From Solobacterium sp. (GTDB lineage: Bacteria; Bacillota_I; Bacilli_A; Erysipelotrichales; Erysipelotrichaceae): a DNA stretch of 15,432 nt. The position numbers and the translations under genes were made by a program. Location of the stretch: the NCBI GenBank assembly GCA_016284975.1, contig JAEEPV010000025.1:1-15432 (forward strand), given 5' to 3'. Under the pieces are notes generated by a model. That model had not been told where the DNA came from. It was given only the letters and a program-made list of their open reading frames with translations, and did not search any database. Positions 7,148 through 13,718 of the stretch are shown here, piece by piece. Position 1 is the stretch's first letter, and each line of letters begins with the position of its first letter.

Positions 7148-7842
7148 CCGGATATCTCCCCGATCACCGAACAGGCATAGATAGCTGCAGTCTCTGCCCG
7201 AAGGATCCTGCTCCCTAGGGTAACCGAAGAAAAACCGGACTCACGGAGCAGCTGTACTTCTTCATTTGAAAATCCGCCTTCCGGACCAATCACGATGGTC
7301 ACGGAATCCGCCGGCAGGCTCTCATGAATCCAGGATGCCTGACTTCCGGCATTTTCATAGGCACAGAGATTAACTGTACTTTTAAAAGAAGAAAGCTCAT
7401 ATAAAGCAGCCGGCGCAGTGCATTCGGGAATCAGTGTACGCTTGCACTGCTCGCATGCCTCCAGGAGAATGGCGTTCCAGCGGGCCGTTTTCTCATTCCT
7501 TGCCTTTACGACACAGCGGCTTGATTCAAACGGTATAATCCTTTTTACCCCGAGTTCTGCCGCCTTCTGCAGAACCAGTTCGAACTTTTCTCGACGAATT
7601 AATGCCATACATAAGGTGATATCGGTATGGAGTTCGTTGAGATCTGGATCCATTGATAAAATGCGGGCCATTCCATTCCCGCCTTCCTGATATACCTCCG
7701 CAAACCAGCCGGTCCCATGGGAGACCAGCCGTACGGTTTCATGATGAAGCTTCAGCACCCGAAAAGCATGATGTGCTTTGTCTTTGGGAAGCTGTATGAT
7801 CTTGCCCTCTTCCAGAGGTTCTTCCACATAATACTGCTGCAT
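7144..7842 (-). CDS. rsmE: 16S rRNA (uracil(1498)-N3)-methyltransferase
   Basis: A SPOUT-class methyltransferase that makes m3U1498 in helix 44 of 16S rRNA using S-adenosylmethionine. It has 232 residues, close to the family norm. An N-terminal PUA-like RNA-binding part (1-70) with HHAFRVLKL is followed by the knotted catalytic domain with KAAELGV (93-99), EACEQCKR (128-135), IGPEGGFSNEE (185-195) and LGSRILRAETA (209-219). The ATG follows the stop of the CNNM gene by three bases, with a GAGGA ribosome site inside the end of that gene. The adjacency to mtaB is conserved in many Bacillota. Confidence 0.95.
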   Translation of the reverse strand: MQQYYVEEPLEEGKIIQLPKDKAHHAFRVLKLHHETVRLVSHGTGWFAEVYQEGGNGMARILSMDPDLNELHTDITLCMALIRREKFELVLQKAAELGVKRIIPFESSRCVVKARNEKTARWNAILLEACEQCKRTLIPECTAPAALYELSSFKSTVNLCAYENAGSQASWIHESLPADSVTIVIGPEGGFSNEEVQLLRESGFSSVTLGSRILRAETAAIYACSVIGEISG

Positions 7843-7845
7843 GGA

Positions 7846-9105
7846 TCAGTCCTCGCTGCTGTCCTCACGGATTTCAACCTTGATCTCATTGACCTTGCGC
7901 TGATCTGCCTTCGTTACCGTCACATGGAGATTCTTGTAGTCAAAGGAATCCTGATTCTGCGGAATCCGGTCAAATTCATGAATGACCCATCCGGAGACCG
8001 TAATGAAATCAAACTCATCCTCGTCATATTCCACACCGAACCGTTCCATCATATCGTCCACTTCCGCGGAGCAGTTCACCAGATAGGTATGATCATCGAT
8101 CTGCTTATAGTATTCCGTAACGGTATCATGTTCGTCATAGATCTCACCGACCAGCTCCTCAATGATATCTTCCATGGTAATGATGCCGGCAGTGCCGCCA
8201 TATTCATCCAGAACGACAGCAAGATGCAGCTTGGCCTTTTGCAGCTGTTTGAGCAGTGTACTGATCTTGACGTTTTCACTGGTATAGATGACCGGTTTGA
8301 TAATGCGTCTGAGATACGCCCGTTCCTTCTCAACATACAGCATGCTGTAGAAATCCTTCTCATGAATGACACCGACGATATTGTCGATGGAGTTTTCATA
8401 GACCGGCAGACGGGAAAACGAATTCATCCGGAATGCCTTTTCAACCTGTTTGGCAGAAGAGGTGATATCAACTGCCACTACATTGACTCTCGGGGTCAGA
8501 ACGTCTTTGACATCAAGGTCATTGAATTCAATCGCAGCGGAAATCAGATCTGATTCATGTGCTTCCAGATCACCTTCTTTTTCCGCCTCATCGACCATCG
8601 TGATCAGTTCATCCGAAATATCGCTGTCGACATTTTTAACATGGATCATCTTTGTGACAAGCCACTGCCAGCCACGAAAGACAAGTGTCAGAGGTTTCAG
8701 AAGAAACTCAAAAAACCGTACGAAACCTACGGTATTCACCGCAAAGGATTCCGGACTCTGCTTGGCGATTGTCTTTGGGGCAATCTCACCGAACAGAAGA
8801 ACCGCAATCGTCATAACTGCAGTAGAAATGATCGCTCCGGTATCTCCGTACAGACGCGTAAACAGAATCGTAGCCAGAGTCGCAGCCAGGATATTAACAA
8901 TATTATTTCCAACCAGAACGGTTGAGATAAACGTCTCAAAGTCTTCCAGGATGGCAAGCACCGCATCTGCTTTTTCATGATCCATCGCTTTCAGACGGAT
9001 GCGGCAGGCACTGGAATATGCGGTTTCGATCGCAGAAAACAGACCGGAAAACAAAATGAGTACGATTAACATCAATATCAGTGTCTGATTTGTCCAGCTG
9101 TTCAT
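7846..9105 (-). CDS. CNNM/CorC-type membrane protein with CBS pair (hemolysin family transporter)
   Basis: A 419-residue inner-membrane protein of the CNNM/HlyC-CorC family; studied members export Mg2+ or other divalent cations. The N-terminal DUF21 domain (about 8-150) holds several membrane helices, with the small motif SAIETAYSS (24-32) and FGEIAPKTIAKQ (105-116). It is followed by a CBS pair (about 200-320) including TPRVNVVAV, SRLPVYE and the second CBS with VLDEYGGTAGIITMEDIIEELVGEI. The protein ends in a CorC/HlyC domain (about 335-412) and an acidic tail. The ATG has GAGGAG about eight bases upstream. As first gene of the operon it is driven by the promoter at 9189-9218. The substrate cannot be fixed from sequence. 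Confidence 0.92.
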   Translation of the reverse strand: MNSWTNQTLILMLIVLILFSGLFSAIETAYSSACRIRLKAMDHEKADAVLAILEDFETFISTVLVGNNIVNILAATLATILFTRLYGDTGAIISTAVMTIAVLLFGEIAPKTIAKQSPESFAVNTVGFVRFFEFLLKPLTLVFRGWQWLVTKMIHVKNVDSDISDELITMVDEAEKEGDLEAHESDLISAAIEFNDLDVKDVLTPRVNVVAVDITSSAKQVEKAFRMNSFSRLPVYENSIDNIVGVIHEKDFYSMLYVEKERAYLRRIIKPVIYTSENVKISTLLKQLQKAKLHLAVVLDEYGGTAGIITMEDIIEELVGEIYDEHDTVTEYYKQIDDHTYLVNCSAEVDDMMERFGVEYDEDEFDFITVSGWVIHEFDRIPQNQDSFDYKNLHVTVTKADQRKVNEIKVEIREDSSED

Positions 9106-9161
9106 CGTCTGTTCTCCTCACTCTGTTTTACTGTGGTATTCGATCGGCTCTCTTCCAACAC
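9102..9161 (-). CDS. Possible 19-codon leader ORF
   Basis: On the transcript downstream of the promoter at 9189-9218, a GTG at 9161 is preceded by AAGGAAGGG with a four- to five-base spacing. The frame encodes a polar, charged peptide (starting MLEESRSNTT) and stops with TGA at 9104-9102, overlapping the ATG of the CNNM gene as ATGA. It could be a leader peptide that couples translation, or a chance ORF. The GTG start and short length limit confidence. Confidence 0.3.
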   Translation of the reverse strand: MLEESRSNTTVKQSEENRR

Positions 9162-9188
9162 GTATCCCTTCCTTTCAATATATCGAAG

Positions 9189-9218
9189 ATTATAGCATCC
9201 GCGATCTTGCCTGTGCAA
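9189..9218 (-). promoter_or_regulatory. Sigma-A-like promoter of the CNNM-rsmE-mtaB-murE-deoC operon
   Basis: On the minus strand TTGCAC (9218-9213), an 18-bp spacer and a perfect TATAAT (9194-9189) lie about 85 bases before the ATG of the CNNM gene. This predicts a leader of roughly 75-80 nt. It is the strongest promoter match in the window. Confidence 0.75.
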
Positions 9219-9261
9219 TTGCGTCACTTCTCTGATACGATCGTAGACGGAGAAATATTTT

Positions 9262-9999
9262 ATGGAAAACAGCAAACCCCTTCTGATTGGTCTCAGTGCC
9301 CGTGAAACGACTGTATATAAGACCACAGCGATCTATAACAACAAAGCTTATTTCGACTTCCTCAAAGCGGCGGATCCCGAGGTCATGGCGGTGATCCTGC
9401 CGGTCGTCAGCGAGAAAGAAGCAGCGCAATATGCAAACCTGTGTGATGGGCTTTTTCTGACTGGCGGAGCGGATCTTCACCCTTCGTTTTATGGAGAAGA
9501 AGTCGATGGAACGGCTGACACCTATGATTTAACCTTTGATCAGTCTGATCTGTATCTGTACCATGCGTTTCGAAAAGCGGACAAGCCGGTTCTCGGGGTC
9601 TGCCGGGGCATTCAGGTTATCAATGTGGCGGAAGGCGGAACACTGATCCAGGATATTCCCTCATTGACCGGTGCAGAACATCAGCAGATCAATTTCGTTC
9701 CTCCCAAAGGAAAGTACGATACGGCTCATACTGTAAAAACCGTATCCGGTACGATGCTTCAGATGCTCCTGGGAGATACCGTTGCGGTCAACAGCTTCCA
9801 TCATCAGGCGATTGAAACCCCAGCCCCTTCTTTAACCATCAGTGCCTTCAGTGAAGACGGCATCATTGAAGGAGCAGAAAAAAACCGCGTACTTGCGGTT
9901 CAGTGGCACCCGGAACGGCTGCTTAATCAGAAAGAACAGGTCCGTATTGCCGGGGCATTCCTGTCCATGTGTGAATCAGCGCGAAATACTGCCGAGTGA
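9262..9999 (+). CDS. Peptidase C26 family hydrolase (gamma-glutamyl-GABA hydrolase-like, class I glutamine amidotransferase fold)
   Basis: A 245-residue cytosolic protein of the PuuD-like C26 group, which hydrolyses gamma-glutamyl amide bonds. The N-terminal PLLIGLSA is followed by FLTGGADLHPSFYGEE (65-80), the nucleophile elbow GVCRG with Cys114, NSFHHQAI (177-184), and VQWHPE with His216 and Glu218. The Cys-His-Glu triad is complete. A GGAG lies nine bases before the ATG. No polyamine, putrescine or GABA pathway genes are nearby, so the true substrate is open. Its 3' end overlaps the oppositely oriented HAD-like gene by 24 bp. It starts about 155 bp from the divergent CNNM gene; I could not place its promoter with confidence. 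Confidence 0.88.
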   Translation: MENSKPLLIGLSARETTVYKTTAIYNNKAYFDFLKAADPEVMAVILPVVSEKEAAQYANLCDGLFLTGGADLHPSFYGEEVDGTADTYDLTFDQSDLYLYHAFRKADKPVLGVCRGIQVINVAEGGTLIQDIPSLTGAEHQQINFVPPKGKYDTAHTVKTVSGTMLQMLLGDTVAVNSFHHQAIETPAPSLTISAFSEDGIIEGAEKNRVLAVQWHPERLLNQKEQVRIAGAFLSMCESARNTAE

Positions 10000-10722
10000 T
10001 TCGACTACATAGGTCGGCCGGATCACGATCTCACTGAGATCCGTATCCGGGGACGGAAGAACGTAAACCGTCCTGACCCCTGCTTTTACTGCACTGGCGA
10101 TTTCCGGTTCCAGCCGGTCGCTTACAAACAGCACTTCCTCTTCTTCCAGATCGAAGTGTCGCATTGCACATTGAATCATAAGACGGCTGTCCCATCCGGT
10201 GGACAGTCTTTTCTGATTGGATGCTGCCTCCAGCATGGCGGCGACAGCTCCGCTGCCGATTTCTCCGGTCGCGGTCAGAGACTCTGCGCTGAGCGTGATG
10301 ATGCGGGCACCGGTTAACAGAACCTGAAGCGCGGCATTATATTGCGCATAAGCAGCGTTGCGGTCCATACCGACAAAAACCCAGTCTGCTTCCCCGTTAT
10401 TAACGCTAAAGCCATTATTTTCCAGTTCATCCTTCAGGGAACGTGTACCAATGAGTACGGCACTCTTCTGTCCGGGATAACGATGCGCAATAATATCCAT
10501 AGCCGCATTCAGCGAGGTATAAAACAAATCATCGGAAAGCAGCGGGAACCCGATTTCATACATCCGCTCGGCCATACGCCTGCGTGCATATAGCGTACTC
10601 TCACAGAGAATCATAAAACGCTCCGTCTTTTTCACAAGCCGGCGGATCAGTTCAACTGCGCCCGGAACCGGGGCATCCTGTTTTACCAGAAGGTCATAGG
10701 AGAGGAAATACACGTTTGCCAT
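9976..10722 (-). CDS. HAD-IIA (NagD-like) protein lacking the nucleophile Asp, possible pseudoenzyme
   Basis: A 248-residue protein whose overall pattern matches HAD-IIA phosphatases: motif I region FLSYDLLVKQDAPVPGAVE, a cap region, GSGAVAAMLEAAS (156-168), and motif IV-like VLFVSDRLEPEI followed by AVKAGVRTVYVL. However, the nucleophilic Asp of the family D-x-D-G signature is Ser8 (S-Y-D-L); only the second Asp (D10) remains. Motif II (LTNN type) reads ILCES, and the last acidic position of motif IV is Glu207. The fold is likely kept but phosphatase activity by the usual aspartyl-phosphate route is unlikely. A binding or regulatory role is a guess. No Shine-Dalgarno precedes the ATG; a TATAAT lies 10 bases upstream. 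The gene diverges from the phosphoesterase gene with 26 bp between start codons. Confidence 0.8.
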   Translation of the reverse strand: MANVYFLSYDLLVKQDAPVPGAVELIRRLVKKTERFMILCESTLYARRRMAERMYEIGFPLLSDDLFYTSLNAAMDIIAHRYPGQKSAVLIGTRSLKDELENNGFSVNNGEADWVFVGMDRNAAYAQYNAALQVLLTGARIITLSAESLTATGEIGSGAVAAMLEAASNQKRLSTGWDSRLMIQCAMRHFDLEEEEVLFVSDRLEPEIASAVKAGVRTVYVLPSPDTDLSEIVIRPTYVVESLGSISR

Positions 10723-10732
10723 AATCGTATTT

Positions 10733-10762
10733 ATTATAGAGGAATGATATGATAAATGACAT
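10733..10762 (-). promoter_or_regulatory. Promoter of the HAD-like gene, predicts leaderless mRNA
   Basis: On the minus strand ATGTCA (10762-10757; 4 of 6 to consensus), an 18-bp spacer and a perfect TATAAT (10738-10733) are followed by only 10 bases before the ATG at 10722. Transcription would begin within a few bases of the start codon. The -35 lies inside the first codons of the divergent phosphoesterase gene. Confidence 0.5.
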
Positions 10763-11636
10763 GGAGAACCAGAAAAACAGGATCATCGCAAGGATCCTGA
10801 TTGTCATATTCATTATTGCCTCACTGTCTCTGGCGCTGGTATACGATGCGTATTACCGTGCTCCTTCCCGTTATCAGGTTCGCTATGAAACACTCGAATC
10901 GGTGTTTATCCCGGATCAGTTGGATAATATTTCGATTCTGTTTTTCAGTGACCTTGACTATGGCACCTTTGTGGATGAGGCACGCCTGTCCAAACTGACA
11001 GATTCCATCAACCAGCTCAGTCCGGATGTCATCATCTTTGGCGGAGATCTGTTTGATGAAGTATATACGCCCGGTACAACGGACATGAACACCGTTATCC
11101 ATTACTTCTCTGCAATGAAGGCGCCGCTTGGCAAATATGCCGTCCTTGGCGATTTCGACTGCCGGTCGGAAGCCATCAGCACAACGGTACAGGATGTGCT
11201 GTTTCAGAGTGATTTTGAACTGCTTCTTAACAGCAGTGTGTTACTTCGCAACCGCGGCAGTGGGTCAATTTCTCTGACTGGTCTTGACAGCGGGCTGTAT
11301 GGGCATCCGGATATCGATGCGGCATATACCAATGTTGGACGTGCGGTCTATAATATTGCGATCACTCATACACCGGATCTTTCCGACAGTCTGCCAATCG
11401 ATCAGACCAACTATATTCTCTCCGGCCACAGTCATGGCGGGCAGGCTTACTGGGGCTTTGGCGCCCTTTATACTCCGCGTATGGCAGAACGGTATTTCCG
11501 CGGCAAGCATTTGATCCAGGGAACCGTGACGCTTGATATCACAAACGGTGTCGGAACTACAGGTGAAGATGTCCGGTTTCTCTCCAATGCGGAAATCGTA
11601 CTGTACCGTCTGAAACATAAAGCCATGATGGGCTGA
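10749..11636 (+). CDS. Membrane-anchored calcineurin-like phosphoesterase with altered metal ligands
   Basis: A 295-residue protein of the YkuE-like metallophosphoesterase group. An N-terminal membrane segment (about 12-32) puts the catalytic domain outside or at the membrane. Motifs in order: SDLDYG (67-72, where family members have D-x-H), GGDLFDE (98-104), LGDFD (133-137, where GNHD is usual), ITHTPD (205-210) and GHSHGGQ (226-232). The C-terminal NGVGTTGEDVRFLSNAEIVLYRL fits the YkuE pattern. The loss of His in motif I and of Asn and His in motif III removes metal-binding and catalytic side chains, so activity may be reduced, changed or lost. GAGGA lies five bases before the ATG. The TetR gene follows after 10 bp and is probably co-transcribed. 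Confidence 0.85.
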   Translation: MINDMENQKNRIIARILIVIFIIASLSLALVYDAYYRAPSRYQVRYETLESVFIPDQLDNISILFFSDLDYGTFVDEARLSKLTDSINQLSPDVIIFGGDLFDEVYTPGTTDMNTVIHYFSAMKAPLGKYAVLGDFDCRSEAISTTVQDVLFQSDFELLLNSSVLLRNRGSGSISLTGLDSGLYGHPDIDAAYTNVGRAVYNIAITHTPDLSDSLPIDQTNYILSGHSHGGQAYWGFGALYTPRMAERYFRGKHLIQGTVTLDITNGVGTTGEDVRFLSNAEIVLYRLKHKAMMG

Positions 11637-11646
11637 TGGAGCAACT

Positions 11647-12246
11647 ATGCGACTGATTGATCGGAAAAAACAGGATAAGCGGAATCGGCTTCTGAACAGC
11701 GCTTATGAATGCTTTACCCGGCGCGGAATGAGCGGGACGACTATTGCGGAGATCTGCAAGCGCTCTGGTGTAGCCAAAGGAACCTTTTATCTGTACTTCC
11801 TGGATAAAGATGATATCGCCCGTGAGCTGAACCGCCGGATCACCTTTGATCTGATCCACAGTGCGTATGACTATATGATGGAACATCGGTCCCAGCATCT
11901 CTGTGACAATCTGATTACGATGGCAGATTATACGATTAACCGGTTTGAACGGGATACAACTCTTATCAAAATCATCAAGCATGACTTTATCTGGCCGATC
12001 CGGGAAGCAGATCTGTTTGCGAAAGATCACGAGGCACTGATACCCGGTATTCTTCAGATCCAGGAGTATGCCGAAAAGCGGAATATTCCGATCCGGGAAA
12101 TCCTCTCGGTTCTCTACTGCATTGTCTGTATGATTATTTCGGTCTGTTATGATGCGATCATTGAAGAAAATCCGGCAACGATGGATGAGATGCGGCCGGT
12201 GATCCATCGCATTATCCGTACACAGGTACCGGAAACCCAAAAATAA
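11647..12246 (+). CDS. TetR/AcrR family transcriptional regulator
   Basis: A 199-residue DNA-binding repressor-type protein. The N-terminal helix-turn-helix (about 14-55) has the classic pattern LLNSAYECFTRRGMSGTTIAEI followed by SGVAKGTFYLYFLDKDDI. The C-terminal ligand/dimer domain (60-195) is all-helical and not assignable to a ligand class. GGAG lies five bases before the ATG. It sits 10 bp after the phosphoesterase gene and may regulate that operon or the divergent HAD-like gene. I did not see a clear palindromic operator in the 26-bp divergent gap. A terminator follows directly. Confidence 0.93.
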   Translation: MRLIDRKKQDKRNRLLNSAYECFTRRGMSGTTIAEICKRSGVAKGTFYLYFLDKDDIARELNRRITFDLIHSAYDYMMEHRSQHLCDNLITMADYTINRFERDTTLIKIIKHDFIWPIREADLFAKDHEALIPGILQIQEYAEKRNIPIREILSVLYCIVCMIISVCYDAIIEENPATMDEMRPVIHRIIRTQVPETQK

Positions 12247-12248
12247 AG

Positions 12249-12269
12249 CGGACCTCTTCGGTCCGTTTT
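12249..12269. terminator. Terminator between convergent tetR and the small unknown gene
   Basis: CGGACC (12249-12254) pairs perfectly with GGTCCG (12260-12265) around a 5-base loop, followed by TTTT on the plus strand. On the minus strand the stem is followed by a T-rich run (CTTTATTTTT), so it can serve both the TetR gene and the thiI-side operon. Confidence 0.85.
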
Positions 12270-12272
12270 AAA

Positions 12273-12521
12273 CTAGTCCAGAACGCGCATCAGACGCTTT
12301 GCGTAGCGGGGCCGCTCAGAAGGAGCGACATTGGCGATCATCGTGAGCAGTTCATAAATCTTGAGCTTTTCATTGATCGTATAACTGTTATCTGCCACAA
12401 CCGCATTAACGATCAGGTTCAGACTGTCGAGAAACTCGCTTTCGGTTTCTTTCTTTCCGTGCTCCATGACCTTTTCAAACGCAGGTGCGATTCCGTTGTT
12501 ATGTTTATGAAACAGTCCCAT
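12273..12521 (-). CDS. Small hypothetical protein, 82 residues
   Basis: I do not recognise this protein. It is short, without a signal peptide or membrane segment, and looks mostly helical, with a charged N-terminus (MGLFHKHNNG), a hydrophobic middle (LNLIVNAVVA) and a basic C-terminus (RPRYAKRLMRVLD). GAGG seven bases upstream of the ATG overlaps the thiI stop region; the gap to thiI is nine bases. It is the last gene of the ezrA-desulfurase-thiI operon and ends just before the shared terminator. Codon use looks like that of its neighbours, and the good ribosome site and tight spacing support a real gene. Confidence 0.75.
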   Translation of the reverse strand: MGLFHKHNNGIAPAFEKVMEHGKKETESEFLDSLNLIVNAVVADNSYTINEKLKIYELLTMIANVAPSERPRYAKRLMRVLD

Positions 12522-12530
12522 TTTCTTACC

Positions 12531-13718
12531 TCACAGATAGTCTTCCTGCACCGGCGGATGAACCATAACGCTCTCTTCCTGATCCAATGCTTCCGCTATC
12601 ATCCTATCATAATCAAAGCGCGCTTCAAATGAGGAAGCTTTTTTATTATTCGGCCTGGTGACCGGGTTTTTCGGATCAAAGATCGTACAGCAGTCCTCAT
12701 ACGGCAGAATGGACGTTTCATAGGTGCCGATCTTTCGGGCAAGGTCAATGATCTCAACTTTATCCATGCATATAAGCGGCCGAAGGACCGGAATCGAAAT
12801 AACAGAGTTGATGCAGGCGATGCTTTCAAGGGTCTGGCTGGCAACCTGACCAAGGCTTTCTCCGGTCGCAATTGCCAGGCAGCCATTCTGTTCTGCAATC
12901 TGCTGAGCAAGACGAACCATCATGCGGCGCATCAGGGTAACTGCATACGGATCCCCTGCCGCCTTGTAGATCGCAAGCTGAATATCCGTGAAATTGATCA
13001 TATGAACCTTCATCCGGCCCTGATTGTATTCACTCATCATCGATGCAAGATCGAGAACTTTCTGTTTTGCGTTTTCACTGGTATATGGCGGACTTGCGAA
13101 ATGAACCGCTTCCACATCGAGCCCCCGTTTCATCAGCTCATAAGCCGCAACCGGAGAATCGATTCCACCCGACAGCATAAGCAGAACTTTGCCGTTGATA
13201 CCGGAAGGATAGCCTCCGGCACCGGGAATCTTTTCACTCATCAGATAGGTATCGCCGGAATGCACTTCCACCCGGATTTCAAGTTCCGGCTGATGCACAT
13301 CCACCTTCATATTGGTATTCTGCAGAATTGCGCCTGCCACATGGCGGTTGATCGAATCCGAATTCATCGGAAAGGTCTTGTCGTGTCTGCGGGAGATCAT
13401 CTTGAACGTATGCCTGCCGGAATTCTTTGCAAGTTCCACACAGCGTGCAGTAATTGTTTCAAGATCCGAATCCACCTTTTCCGTAAAGGAAAAAGAAGAA
13501 ATTCCGAATACCTTTTTCAGCTTCTCACAGATCCCCTCTGCATCTTCGCCATTCAGTTTAATATAGAAACGGTCATAGGCACGCCGGTATTCCAGATTCC
13601 CGTAGTCTTTTAAAATACCCCGGATATTCTGATCCAGCTTCCGGATAAAATCCTTCCGGTTTTTTCCCTTTGTGGTCAGTTCTCCATAACGGATCAAAAC
13701 GGTATCGTATTCAGCCAT
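12531..13718 (-). CDS. thiI: tRNA 4-thiouridine synthetase ThiI
   Basis: An ATP-dependent sulfurtransferase that makes s4U8 in tRNA and can feed thiazole synthesis. It has 395 residues, the short form without the C-terminal rhodanese domain, as in Bacillus. An N-terminal ferredoxin-like part with IRYGELTTKGKNR (9-21) and a THUMP domain (about 60-165) precede the PP-loop pyrophosphatase domain with LSGGIDSPVAAY (182-193). ATGESLGQVASQT (284-296) and YEDCCTIFDPKNPVTRP (340-356) follow; Cys343/Cys344 are candidate sulfur-handling residues. Its ATG overlaps the stop of the desulfurase gene by eight bases, in line with sulfur passing from that enzyme to ThiI. Confidence 0.95.
   Translation of the reverse strand: MAEYDTVLIRYGELTTKGKNRKDFIRKLDQNIRGILKDYGNLEYRRAYDRFYIKLNGEDAEGICEKLKKVFGISSFSFTEKVDSDLETITARCVELAKNSGRHTFKMISRRHDKTFPMNSDSINRHVAGAILQNTNMKVDVHQPELEIRVEVHSGDTYLMSEKIPGAGGYPSGINGKVLLMLSGGIDSPVAAYELMKRGLDVEAVHFASPPYTSENAKQKVLDLASMMSEYNQGRMKVHMINFTDIQLAIYKAAGDPYAVTLMRRMMVRLAQQIAEQNGCLAIATGESLGQVASQTLESIACINSVISIPVLRPLICMDKVEIIDLARKIGTYETSILPYEDCCTIFDPKNPVTRPNNKKASSFEARFDYDRMIAEALDQEESVMVHPPVQEDYL

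Noticed and set aside
6185..7180. Plus-strand open frame of about 330 codons opposite mtaB
   Set aside because: It is antisense to a gene with a complete set of cluster cysteines and motifs, has no recognisable domain, and no ribosome site was evident.
7717..8553. Plus-strand open frame of about 280 codons opposite the CNNM gene and the start of rsmE
   Set aside because: It spans two real genes on the other strand and its translation resembles no protein family; it is a frame shadow.
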